Below, in pieces: positions 11,601-22,862 of a DNA stretch of 64,000 nt. Every line of letters starts with the position of its first letter. The stretch's first letter is position 1. Both the position numbers and the translations under genes were made by a program. The DNA lies in assembly GCA_015227615.1 (NCBI GenBank), contig JAALGZ010000011.1:1240001-1304000 (forward strand). Direction: 5' to 3'. The DNA comes from Labyrinthula sp. Ha (taxonomy: Eukaryota; Sar; Bigyra; Labyrinthulida; Labyrinthulaceae). The notes under the pieces were generated by a model. The model saw only the letters and a list, made by a program, of their open reading frames with translations. It had not been told where the DNA came from and searched no databases.

Positions 11601-12600
11601 ATATGGAGGAATCTTGCAGAAGAAGCTGTTTCAAGTTAACATGAAGGGTTCACAAGACCTGTACAAAGGTTCTGAGCATTACAGACGACCTCAGAAAAAA
11701 TTATTTTAGAACTGAATACGCTGTCTTCATATATAGCTCAGGATCAACCATAATTTTGAAAAGCAAGAGGAAAATCAGGAGAAGAGGATAAACAGAAGCA
11801 AATCAAAGTCGTCTTAATCTTGGGAGATAGATTAAGCCATCCTAATACACTAATAGTTGAGCAAAAAGTTAAAACTACTCACTAGAAATTTATTTCAAAG
11901 CTTTGTGTATTTGGTTGTTATATTAGTTAATAAATGAAAAAACAAATCAAAACCTAATCCTATGCGCAATGCATGGAGTATCCATTTGTAGTAGAAGAAC
12001 TGGCCAAGGGTTAATCTTTTCACAAAAAGCAAGTTCTAAATCAACGCCGGTAATCATTGAATATGCACCTTTCTGTTATATATGTTTCTTCCTGATCTGA
12101 GTATGTGTCTTTATCTTTTATTTCAGTTCTTGTTTTTTCAACCAGATATAATCCACTTTCATGAAGTAAATAAACTTTGCTTCCTGCTTTCCAAAGCGCC
12201 ATTCATTTTGTAACTTGGATTGGTCTTAGTCATACAGCTTGAAAAATAGTTACAAGGACAGTTCTCGAAACTCTTAAAATTTACTAAGAGCCAGTTTGAG
12301 AACTCTCATTGCCTCTTTAAGCAATTTTCTTTACTCTGCATCCCTGGTCTTTACTGGTGATAAAAAGATTATTTTTTAGCTTAACAATAGGCAATGCTTA
12401 AGGTCTGTTCAGAAAATTCATTGAAAACATACCATCGAGTTTCATCATTAATGTTAAAATAAAAACAAAAAGCTGAAATTAGCTAATAACATAGGTTCTA
12501 TTTCTACTGACAACAGTTTCTAATCAATTTAATCCGCTTAAGCAAATGAACAGATTTTCAGGTAACAAAGAGTGGAGTTAAAACTGTACCACAAAGTACA
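8618..12600. other. 4.0 kb AT-rich intergenic region without a supportable gene
   Basis: The region is AT-rich, with stops in all frames and only short chance-length frames. One hydrophobic 83-codon frame on the minus strand (10126-10377) and a 76-codon frame (11081-11311, minus) have no start context, domain or splice partner I can defend. I see no tRNA, tandem repeat or transposon ends. It probably holds the promoter of the HECT gene (right next to 8617) and the terminator of the metalloprotease gene. Confidence 0.5.
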
Positions 12601-15025
12601 TCAGGCTAGGGAGATTCCCTTCGTCGGTATGTTTGCTTCTTTAACTTCAGGTTCATTCCCTTCAATTTCAGCAGAAGGTGCTCTTTGAACAGGTGGTAAC
12701 TTCTGTCCATCGTAAAATAGTTTTGCCAGTAGTAACACTGCGATAAATATTAGCGCACCAGAAACACGAACAAGTACAAAAAATATAAAATCATAATCTA
12801 CTCCTTCATCTACTTTGGTTGGACTTGGTGTTGGTCCATTTGGAGGAATAAACACCCACTCCTCTGGAGATCTAGTTGGTCCCAAAGTAAAGGGAAAATT
12901 AGTTGGGGGTGCGGATGGAACCTGTGCAAATGGGGATGTAGTGATCGCATTGGACACTAAATTTATTCTCTGTAAATCAAAGATGTAAAACAGTTTTTCT
13001 TCTAGCTCTTGATCCAGTAAATTCGTGGCTTGTGCTATAACCAACCATTCCCCAGTTTCAGCAACTGGGGGTAGGTTTACATTTTGAGTAAAAGTTGAAT
13101 TACTTTGCAGCAGTTTACAAACTTCTTGCTGCCAAGGTAGATCGATAGTGTAGTCTCTAGAATTAAACTCGCTTATATTTGATATCTCCGGAAGAATATT
13201 TTCAGCTACAGAGATACAGATTGTAACCTGAGCCCAGATATCGAAGAGATCACCAGGATTAACTTGGACAGAAATTTGCTCTTCATCTACTTCAATGTTC
13301 GAAATGGAGACCCCGTTAGACTCTACAAAAGTTAAATTTGTATCCCAGAATGAAAAGTATCCATAATTAAAATCTTCATTTTCAACCTCAGTTTCAAAAA
13401 ACTTACGTAAGGTAAACCTAAAAAGCATAGTCTTCTCAATTTGTGGCAAAACTTCAGCTTTCAGATAGTTACTGTCATCAAGTGTTACATCCCCTTGGTA
13501 CAAAATAAAACCTAGATTAGGAAAAAACCGGCTTTGCGATAAGCTAGGTGACCAAGATCTAAGTTGCCCTTCTTCAACATCATCAAAAGCAACAACACCG
13601 GGATCTATTCTATCCCAAGAAAAATAATAATCATTTTCTACATTGACACTTTGATCAAAAACACCACGCAGTTGAAAATTACTTCCAATTGGAATTGTTA
13701 CAAAAGGAATCGCTTGTGCTAGAGGAACCTCTTCAGAAAGCACATCGACTTCTCCACAGTCCAATGTGATTAAATACTCCCTCATATGCTCAAGAATCAG
13801 ATTATTAAAATAGGGATCAGCTAATTCTTGAAGATCATCTTCTCCACAAAGTGAAGCATAACCCATAATGGTGCTTCCAGATCCAGGCTCAACAGCAGAT
13901 ATTCCAGTCACTCGCCCATTAATCTCAGAGCAATCTCGAAATGCATGGCCAGCTCGTACCTGATGACCAATTTCGTGCGCCACAAAATCAACTGCGAATT
14001 TATCTCCTTCAGGAATTGGCAAACCTAAAATTTAAATTAAGAAAAAATATACCTGTAAAGGCATAAGCTTTAGATCTTTCTTTACATAAGGAGGGATATG
14101 CAGCTTCTCCTCCGTTATAAGTTGTTAAACTATGTCCTATGTCGTACAAATCCTCGGTTATATTCAGAGATTCTAGAAAATCAGAAGCAACAGATAAAAT
14201 ATTTCGATTGTTGGGAAGAGTTTCACAGAGAGAATTATTATATATTATATCAAGGCAAATTGCGTCTTGATAATTTTGGATTAAATGAAAAGAAACTCCA
14301 AGTTCCTGTGAATATATAAAATTTACTCGAGTAAGAAGTGTTTGAAGTGCTAAAGACACAGATTCAATTGTGTTTCCGTGATACTGTGAGTACTCTTTGT
14401 TTGCAACAAATACCATTTTATATTTTCTTGAATAAGCAGAAGAAGGACTTGTTTCTTGAGAGGATTGTAAAAGTGATTGGGAGACATCTTCTGGTTGTAG
14501 GAAAAATTCATTGTAGGGATTTTGATTAATAGCGTGTGTTCTTGAACTTGAGGTATACAGAGAGTATAAAGAAGTCAAAGGATCCTTATCAACGAATACA
14601 GAGGTTTCAAAAGGTTTATAAATCGAGGCTGTAAAACCATCTTTGTCCTCGAGATTGAAAAGCAAGACCACCCTTTCGCCGGATAAACATTTCGCGACAA
14701 CTTTCTTCAAGTAGGTTGATAGTGAAGAAGTTTTTCCAGAACAGTTAATTTCTTTCAAGTTTTTTAAGTCTTTATTTTTATGTGGGATCTCCAAAGAAAA
14801 CTGTAGATCCTTTATTTGCAATTCAGACGCAAGTGTTTTCCAAGTTGTCTTTGGTTCAAAATGAAACAACAGCGCTGACGAAGTATCCAGCTGGCGAGAA
14901 AAAATGTTTTGTACATTTCTTGTTGTTTGATTTGATAAGTTCCAAAGCTTCAGGGCATTTAATGGGACGATGATGGTGAAAAAAACGATAATTGTTCCCA
15001 CTAATTTCTTCCTTCTCTTGTTCAT
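12601..15025 (-). CDS. Membrane-anchored reprolysin-type zinc metalloprotease, two exons (28-nt intron)
   Basis: The exons are 14053-15025 and 12601-14024. The intron 14025-14052 (28 nt, GTATAT...TTTTAG) restores one frame of 798 aa and joins ...AYAFTG to LPIPEGD. An N-terminal hydrophobic segment (residues ~9-25) is a signal peptide or anchor. The zinc site HEIGHxxxxxH is complete at residues 341-351. A Met-turn region, EPGSGSTIMGYASLCG, follows with Met378, as in M12B/reprolysin-like metallopeptidases. The rest is a beta-rich ectodomain and then a Pro/Ser/Thr-rich stalk (GPTPSPT). A membrane helix near 743-765 and a short cytoplasmic tail end the protein. It is therefore probably a cell-surface protease acting on extracellular proteins. 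The active-site residues look intact. The substrate is unknown. Confidence 0.88.
14025..14052 (-). other. 28-nt spliceosomal intron in the metalloprotease gene
   Basis: On the minus strand it starts GTATAT and ends TTTTAG, in a T/A-rich stretch. Its length is not a multiple of three. Removing it links the two frames exactly at the conserved segment leading into the HEIGH zinc motif, which is strong evidence that it is spliced. Confidence 0.85.
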
Positions 15026-18000
15026 ATTTCCCGGATATACTAAAACGCAATTTCAAATGCGCAGTAATGCAGCCTTGTGATAAAATTTACTGTGGAAGAA
15101 TCAAGCAGTTAACTATTGCTTTCAACATATTGCCTTTTCGTCGACAAAAATAATTAAACTTTTATATTCATATCATAATTAATTTAGTTTTAATATAATT
15201 TATAAATATATTTATTTATATTGAACAGATATTCATTTTTGAAAGTTTTGTAACTCTAAAATTACAATTACCTTGATATATATGGCATGATTAGGTATCT
15301 AGAGGAAAACTGGTAGGGTGGAATAGAAATAATATATATAGAGTGAATATCTGGTAAAAAATGTCTAAGTGAAATTGAATACATATTCAACCTGTGATTT
15401 CCATAGTTCTGGTTCCAAAAACTCAACCCTGAAATTTCATTTTGCACAACATATCTCTAATGTAATTTTAGCTAACCTTATTGTAGCCTTAGAAATACGG
15501 GGTCTTAAAACAATTACAATTAACTAGAAGAAAATCCTCCCCATAACGCCTAGTATTTTTATTACAGAATATGAGTAGGGTTAATTGCACAGTAGAACTT
15601 TACCTCTTGGTAAGTAGCTACATCATTTAATATAATTCCGTACCCTCTTGCACATAAAAATATGAAGTAAATTTTGCCGTTATAATAAGCGTATTATTTA
15701 TTTATTGTTTTGTGAAATAAATCTCCTGCTTAACAATAATAAATTCTTTTTCATATCTCAGTAAAATAGCGAAATCTAAGTTTTTCTGAAAAAGCTTTGT
15801 AACCTTTTCTATTTTGAACTCCCTTCTAGTGCACATCATGCCTAAATAAAACTAGTTATAAACAGAGATATTTCGTGCAGAATTATGTTTCGTTATTTTA
15901 GATGATTTTATCTACCTTTTACGGCAAGAATTTACCACTTCAATTGAGCGATCCATTTTTCACATAATATTTAGATTTTTGAGAGGAAACTACACCTGAC
16001 CCCTGAGGCATTTGACTTAATATTTCCTATAGTTTTCTTGTATTGCAGATGCTTTTGCCATTCTCACTGTGCAAAATTCAATGATGAACATTTTTTCTTG
16101 AGATTATTTCTCGGTTAATAGTATTATCTGAGCCAAGTTGCGTAGGTATATATCTGTTGGTATAACTATTCTAATAATCTAGTACCAAATTAATTAGGAA
16201 CATATATTTGTTTGCTTTCATATTAGATGAGAGAGAGTTCTAGGATGGTTTGTAGCAGTGAGTGATGAGCATCATCGTTAATAGCCACTAACTCTTTGCC
16301 CATTTTCGTTGAAATTTGTATTTAACATGGATATTAGACAATAATAGATTTTCGGACAACGAGTTACCCGTATTTTCAAGTAGAAGGTGTGTCTGTCAAC
16401 AGACCCATTACTAGATACCTTATATTACCATCACATTAAGGTTTGATTTACTATGTAACCAATATTAAATTTTGTTGGTAGAGCAAGAAATCAAGTATAA
16501 AGAATTTCGTCTAACTTAATCGAATGGCTCTACATGCTTAGCCAGTGTTTGAGGTTAGTCAAATACACAAGTTGATCGGTTTGATTTGACTATATGAAAC
16601 TTGATAAAAAAATTTTCGCTAGACTAACTAAATTCCATCAAATCTAGCTCTTTAGTCCAAATTTTGGTCAAAAGTTATGCTAACTAAGATTCAGATAAAC
16701 GATAATTGTCAGATTTATTCGTGTGCATTTTCCCTATATTTTGAAAGCAACGGAAAGATTCTGCCCGAGCTTGAAGAATTGCTATTTCAACAGCGATACC
16801 TAAATCTATTTCGGAAGAATTAAATATTGGGGTGAGGCTTCATATCTACGTGTTAAATAATTAATGGAAAATAATATAGTTTCGAAGACAAAAAAGAATT
16901 CAAAGGCAAAGTCACATGTTGATATCTTTAATAAGCTAAGTTTTAACGGAGATTGACTGACAAAAAACAACTCGATATTACTTCAGTTTCTTTGCTGAAA
17001 CAGCTTGCTAAGAGTGACACAATAAAACTAGGTATAAAACACAGGAAGCCAAGCTGTTAAAAAGAGAAAATTAGGTCAAGGTAACCGAATAACACGAATG
17101 TAAACTTCTATTAACTTAGTAGATGATATTATCTCCCCTGTCTTCTTTTCATGATCGCTCAACTTATCTTTGAAGCAATCATTACTATCAGATTAAAGTA
17201 TATACTACTTTCTTATGTTCAATGAAGTATGATGTTATGTTTAACTGTAATTTAGTACTATTTACATATTATTTTTAATTTTATTGCTCTAATTTACACC
17301 GGCAGTATGGTTTAGTCATTAAATTCAAGAGTACTTGAAATTTTAAATTATTTAAAAATAGCAGGAAACATATTATAGGTGATTTACCTAATAATAGAGA
17401 TTCTACTTTTGCTTTATACAAGTCAAAGAATTATAGAAAATAGGTATTTCTACATATGAGTGAAAATTTGCGTTCCGTGTCGCAAATCTCCAAGACATAA
17501 GCAGGTTATAATTTAATGCTTAATTTATTAGGAGAGTAGTACTAGCTGTGAGGCAATAGCAATAATTTAAGCTTTACTGCTCATCTTTATCTTTAAATAT
17601 AAAAAATGACCTAATTCAGATTGTAAAACCCAATAACGCTTATTGAGGGTTTTTCGTCCTATCTCTTGTTCCTTTAGACCTGTGCAAACTGAATAATTAA
17701 AAGATAAACAAAGCTAATAAAAGTTTCATTTTTTCCAATTTTTTGATAATTCTTAAACTATAACGTCACCATAATCCAAAGTTTTAGGAATAATAGTACA
17801 TTATTAACAAGGGGAACTATAAAGGGTATATTAATATAAACTAAAAACCTATAAGTAAAGCATATTTCTTTATAGCATATATCAACCAGAAAGAGGAATA
17901 TAATTCATTTATCCTTAAGACGTTTTATGTTTTTATCTACTTGGTGTAGTTAACGCTGCCAAACTAGCAAGTTCAATATTACATTACCAGCAAAATTTAG

Positions 18001-18131
18001 ACGACGTAGACATGAACAAAGAGTCCGCCCCAAGATAATCCCAGCACAACATCTTATCTAATTTATAACTTCTGAAATGTTTCAAACAAAGCAAATCAAA
18101 CTAAGGAAACGTAAAAATCTAATAAAATTAT
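15026..18131. other. 3.1 kb AT-rich intergenic region
   Basis: It lies between the divergent metalloprotease and hydrolase-like genes and so should contain both promoters. It is very AT-rich with no frame of useful length. I see no repeat arrays, RNA genes or recognisable gene remains. Confidence 0.5.
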
Positions 18132-20138
18132 ATGAATACTGTATTGTTATTCTCCACGTTTTGGCTTATTCATACAGTCTTTGGACAATACTTCAAGCAC
18201 ACTGACCTAACCTATGGACCTAACGGTAGAAACAAACTTGATCTCTACATCCCTTCATCAAACACTTACACTGCACCGGTTCCAACAGTTTTATATGTTC
18301 ATGGTGGAAACTGGTCAGCTGGAGATAAATCGGAAGTTGAACTAAACAAGAAGCTTTTGCTATTAACTACGAATGGATTCGCAGTTGCTGCGATAAACTA
18401 TAGATACTCTAGTGAAGCAATTTGGGAAGCACAGTTGAATGATTTTTATAATGCATTGGAATATCTTTCTAGGGAACACATAGCTGAAAGTTATGGTTTA
18501 GACACAGATAACTTTGCCATTTGGGGAGATGGAGCTGGTGGACATATTGGATTAATGGGAAGTTTATCTCCAGGTGCAACTAATAAGCACAATGTAACTA
18601 TTCAGATGATCGTGACGTTCAATGCGCCTACGGATCTCTTTCATCTAAGAACTGATGCTGAATCTGATGGTGTAGATGGATCAGAGCTGAGTCCAGAGGC
18701 AGAAGAAACCTTACTTGGTGTTGAAAGGTCTCTAGAAAATAAACATCTCTTTGATGCAGCAAGTCCAGTAGAAATAATCAATCAAACCGCAACCGATGTT
18801 CTCTTACCTGTTACTGACTTTTTTCTTGCGTTCAGTGAAAATGATAAAATTGTATCTCCTTATCAAACCCCAAAACTCATTGATGCAATTGAACTTCATG
18901 GTGGATGGACTTCCAGAGGTGGAAGATTTGTGCAAGGCGGAGGTCATTCTGGAGAGAAACTTGATGCTGCCGTTGCTGCTGCAGTTGAACAATTATTATA
19001 CATTATTATTGGAGAAGACTTTCGGTATCATTTAGTTTCTGATCTCTCTTATGGAGGAGATGAAAATCAAGTGCTGGATCTCTACCATCGGCCATTTTCA
19101 CTAAGAACTGCTGCTTTCCCGATTATTTTCTATGTGCACGATGGAGATTGGATTAGAGGGGATAAGTCAGAGGTTTTGGATTATAATAGAACTAAAGAAG
19201 CATTGCTTCGAGGATATGCAGTGGCTTCTATTAATATGAGACTAAGTCCTTCTCACACTTATCCTTCCCAACTTGAAGATTTGGTCGCGGCGTATCAATT
19301 ACTAGTCAGCAACAAAGAGGAGTATAATTTAGATGTTGAAAACTTTGCAGTTTGGGGTGAAGGTTCTGGTGCATACCTGGGAGCTATGAGATCTCTTTTG
19401 TCCGCCTTCCATGATCCCGGATTCAAGCCATCAGTTGTAATTTCTTGGTTTGGTTACACAAGTTTAACTACACTCTTGGACGATTTCGAGGATGACCTGA
19501 TAGTTGAACAGCCGCCTTATGTTAAATATATACCTGCTGTTGATCCAGAAAAGGGCAGTCCCATGGAGCAATTCATGGGAGAGTCTTTTACTCCGGAAAA
19601 TGCTGTTAAATTTTGGTTTGGTAGTCCTGTTACAGTAGTTGAATCTTTACCTCAAGATGAAAAAACTGCTGACTTTTTGCTGGTACATGGAACTGAAGAT
19701 GCTGCTGTTTCTCCCTTGCAAACCCTTCGTTTATTCAATGCCTTGAAGGAGAATAACTCTACAGAGAACTTAGTTGTAAGACTCGTTAGAGGAAATGGTC
19801 ATGGAGGAAAAGGCTTCTTCAATGAGACTGTTGTGACTTTGGATTTTATTGATAGGAGCCTCGGTAGAGGTAATTTTAGTTGGGATGATAATAACGATGA
19901 CATTGAGGAAATTTTAACTCATGAATATGATGTTGCAGACGAAGAACCTGTAGATGATGGTACCTCTGCTGACTGCGATGTAAGTATTACAAAAGAGAAA
20001 CTTGTTATTCTGATAATTGTGGTATGTGTTGGTGTTGTGGGCGGTTTGTTGCTTCTTCTCCTAGCACTTCAGAGAATTCAAAGTAAACAAGTTCGTAAGA
20101 ACGACGGCAACGAGATTGTTTTGAAGTCGTCAACTTAA
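18132..20138 (+). CDS. Two-domain alpha/beta-hydrolase (BD-FAE/carboxylesterase-like) surface protein, both nucleophile serines replaced
   Basis: A single-exon frame of 668 aa. It has a signal peptide (residues 1-18), two tandem homologous alpha/beta-hydrolase domains (about 20-295 and 296-580), an acidic linker, a membrane helix (about 622-646) and a basic tail. Each domain starts with the family pattern YVHGGNW / YVHDGDW and GDKSE. Each keeps the late Asp region (SENDKIVSP, GTEDAAVSP) and the His (GGGHSG, H272; GNGHGG, H557). The nucleophile elbow, usually G-E-S-A-G-G, reads WGDGAGGH in domain 1 and WGEGSGAY in domain 2. Glycine therefore stands where the catalytic serine should be (G134, G411). 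It is probably a non-catalytic surface or binding protein, although another residue could have taken over. A decayed relative lies at 25.35-26.2 kb. Confidence 0.85.
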   Translation: MNTVLLFSTFWLIHTVFGQYFKHTDLTYGPNGRNKLDLYIPSSNTYTAPVPTVLYVHGGNWSAGDKSEVELNKKLLLLTTNGFAVAAINYRYSSEAIWEAQLNDFYNALEYLSREHIAESYGLDTDNFAIWGDGAGGHIGLMGSLSPGATNKHNVTIQMIVTFNAPTDLFHLRTDAESDGVDGSELSPEAEETLLGVERSLENKHLFDAASPVEIINQTATDVLLPVTDFFLAFSENDKIVSPYQTPKLIDAIELHGGWTSRGGRFVQGGGHSGEKLDAAVAAAVEQLLYIIIGEDFRYHLVSDLSYGGDENQVLDLYHRPFSLRTAAFPIIFYVHDGDWIRGDKSEVLDYNRTKEALLRGYAVASINMRLSPSHTYPSQLEDLVAAYQLLVSNKEEYNLDVENFAVWGEGSGAYLGAMRSLLSAFHDPGFKPSVVISWFGYTSLTTLLDDFEDDLIVEQPPYVKYIPAVDPEKGSPMEQFMGESFTPENAVKFWFGSPVTVVESLPQDEKTADFLLVHGTEDAAVSPLQTLRLFNALKENNSTENLVVRLVRGNGHGGKGFFNETVVTLDFIDRSLGRGNFSWDDNNDDIEEILTHEYDVADEEPVDDGTSADCDVSITKEKLVILIIVVCVGVVGGLLLLLLALQRIQSKQVRKNDGNEIVLKSST

Positions 20139-22385
20139 TTTTCTTAATCATAACGATATATATATTATTTGCCTAGAATCGGTTTTTATTAGCAGTAGAT
20201 TCCTATTTGCTCAAATCTTGAAGATTTGGTGAAACTTGGCAACTAGAAGAAACGTGGTGTAGTCATTTATCATTGAGATCCAGTGATGTTTACAATATCA
20301 GTTTTTCTTGGAACAATACAAAATTATTTTGTCTTGAATTCTTTCCATTGAGTTGAGGTCTAAGCTTTAAGTTAAGTATTTGGAGAATTAAGGTACCCTA
20401 ACATAGCACAGGAGCAACTTTATTAGTTTCTCTCTATGATATAATCTCGGGTAATGAACCAACAGTTTCTGCTTTAAACATTACTAGCTGGTCACTAAGG
20501 TTGAGATATGGTAGTGTAATATAAAAATATTGCGGGTTACCATTGGCCAGTTCCCTAGGTATTTTTCGATATGAGGCATGAGCAAGATAAATATGCTAAA
20601 AGCAAGAGACTGAGACTGAAAATAAGAAGCGAATCAGTCTGGGTGCTGATATTGATGACATCAATGAGAAGAAATGTGGGCTAAATGTATAATTCAGATA
20701 AATAAGAAGTTTTGGAAGAAATTCCTGACATTATTTCATTCTTGTTGGGGCGAATATATGCTTGTGTACATGGATATTGGTACAATACAGCTAAGCTCAG
20801 ATTACAAGAGAGAGATGGGACACATACCACAGATATCTTGGAGTGATGCCAAGGAGGATGCTTAGATACGTTGGAGAAGGGATTAGTGCTTGTTGTGATA
20901 GTGGGTGCTTTTGCTCATGGGTTATGCTTGTACTTTTTGCTAAGATGAAAAGGGCCTTCGGTACGGAATTTGGTTAGAAAAGGCGTCTATCATGTAGAAC
21001 TAGATGAGACTATGAGCTGTAATGATTAGGGGAATGTCAGCACACACCTGAGGTGGAGTTTGCTGAGACTGTTCTCATATATTATTAAGCTGTTCATAGA
21101 AAAATGAGAAATTAAAACATAGCCCAGACAGGTTAAAGTAAATTAATAATTTATCACCTATGGTATCAATGAAGCTTTTCTGGTTTGGTGTTGCTACATA
21201 TGCCAGTAGCTACATTATCAAAAGTACTTTAAAGAGCTACTGCTATTTATTCGAGATTTATACAGAAAAATTAAATGATTCTTCAAAGAGTATTATACCT
21301 TTGTGCTACTAGTAAGATTGTTCAACTTATTTTATTTGAAGAACTAGATTCCACATTTTAAGATTCTCAGTGAAAAAACTCTGTCAGGTAAAGTCGTTCT
21401 TAACGCGCAGATATCAACCGTGGGATTTTTTGTTGCTCTTGTGAACTGTTTCCTATCAGTTTGATATGTTTGTGACACAATTACACAAAATAAAGAACCA
21501 TAACCACTATTATATGGAGTGCTAGCTACGCTCCCAATGCTGAGAATACGTTCTATTTCTTTGATCATACAGAAGCTACTATATGAAGATCCAAACTCAT
21601 TACCTTAAAGGTGAGATTTGTTGGAAGCTTGCAGAACAAGATGCTTCTATATCTTAAGGAAACACCATCAACTTGCAACAATAGTATTGTATAAGCATTC
21701 AAACCATCTAAAATTTTAAAGAACCTACAGGGCAGGTGAAGCTGATGATCTATTCAGGTAGTGTAGCGAGGTATACCAGAAACTAAAAGCGCCTTCCGCC
21801 ACCATGTTAAGTTTATAGATGTGTAATCAGTTGTTTGATTCAACAGAAACTTTAAGTCAAATAAAATTCCATGCTACACCTTGTGAGCTCAGCTCATATG
21901 CAGGCTCAAAAATGTTTCATGTCATTATCATATGACTCCTACAGAGACTTGTGATATAACTTTGGTTCTGGAACCCCTAACTGGGTGCTATTGTCTTATA
22001 TAGTCATATCAGCTAGATTTATAGACCTTCAATGATTTTATATATTTTCGTCCAATTAAGTTTTAATACACTATCAATTTGTAAAATCTAACTCTAACAT
22101 TGTAACTCTGATATATACACATTAAGGTTTCGCTGAATTTTTAAGAACGAGTATCTAAAAAGTGACATATCGCTGCAGTTTAATTCGTCTCTAAAACACG
22201 ATAATAAGTTATTCAATAAAATATGGGATCTCATCAATGTCATAAACTAAGTTACGAGCTCTGGAATTACTTGAGGGTTTGGACATTTATCAAATGAACG
22301 GAAATGCACCACTGTAGTAAATAATATTGACAATAACCATAGGACATTACCCTGGAGAAGAAAATCTTCCACCTATAGAATAAAC
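20139..22385. other. 2.2 kb AT-rich intergenic region with a possible gene ruin
   Basis: No intact gene. Around 20440-21010 (plus strand) broken frames read like the end of a membrane protein: a short acidic stretch (DIDDINEK, near 20670) and, near 20880-20950, a hydrophobic run (LVLVVIVGAFAHGLCLYFLL) with a basic segment behind a stop. This could be a decayed tandem copy of the hydrolase-like gene's C-terminus, but the match is weak. The rest shows nothing I can name. Confidence 0.3.
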
Positions 22386-22859
22386 ATGAACGAACTGGAG
22401 CTGGATAAGCATCTTTCCTCGAACCAGCTGAACCTCTTGTCAAAGACTTTGAAACTTAATGATAAAAATTTGGATGACGACTCATATAAATTTAAATCTA
22501 ATAAAAACATTATATCAATCCCTGGCCTCGCAGAGGAAATAGATTTAACACCCTCGTTTCATCCAAAAATCTTACGAGAGGATAACAAAGAAGAAGTGAA
22601 GAGAATGTTCACTATTTGGAAACAACATGAGGCTTTATATGGCTTAAACTCGTTCCCAAATGTTTTTTACAAGTTTGTGGAAGAAAACTCAAACAGCTTA
22701 GAAGAGAAGCAAATCCTCTTGCGACCCAGCGAGCTTCGATCAAAGTTACTCAACAAGAAAGCAATTATCATCCAAGCTGCTTTTCGAGGCGCATTGTGCA
22801 GACGAAATACCTTGAAAGAATTTGAAACTGCTCTACGTCAAATAGAAACTCCAGCTTAA
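22386..22859 (+). CDS. Small IQ-motif protein
   Basis: A 157-aa protein starting at an ATG after an AT-rich leader. It is mostly polar and helical. Near the C-terminus (about residues 132-147) it has an IQ motif, AIIIQAAFRGALCRRN, which normally binds calmodulin or a related EF-hand light chain. I see no motor, kinase or other domain, so it may be an adaptor or a ciliary/cytoskeletal protein. That is inference. Its stop lies only 3 bases from the stop of the convergent glutaminyl-tRNA synthetase gene, so the 3' UTRs must overlap. Confidence 0.7.
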   Translation: MNELELDKHLSSNQLNLLSKTLKLNDKNLDDDSYKFKSNKNIISIPGLAEEIDLTPSFHPKILREDNKEEVKRMFTIWKQHEALYGLNSFPNVFYKFVEENSNSLEEKQILLRPSELRSKLLNKKAIIIQAAFRGALCRRNTLKEFETALRQIETPA

Positions 22860-22862
22860 ACC

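Noticed and set aside
20674-20865. Reverse-transcriptase fragment (GEYMLVYMDIG resembling a YxDD region)
   Set aside because: The second Asp is missing, the flanks do not match reverse transcriptase, and a decayed membrane protein is at least as likely.
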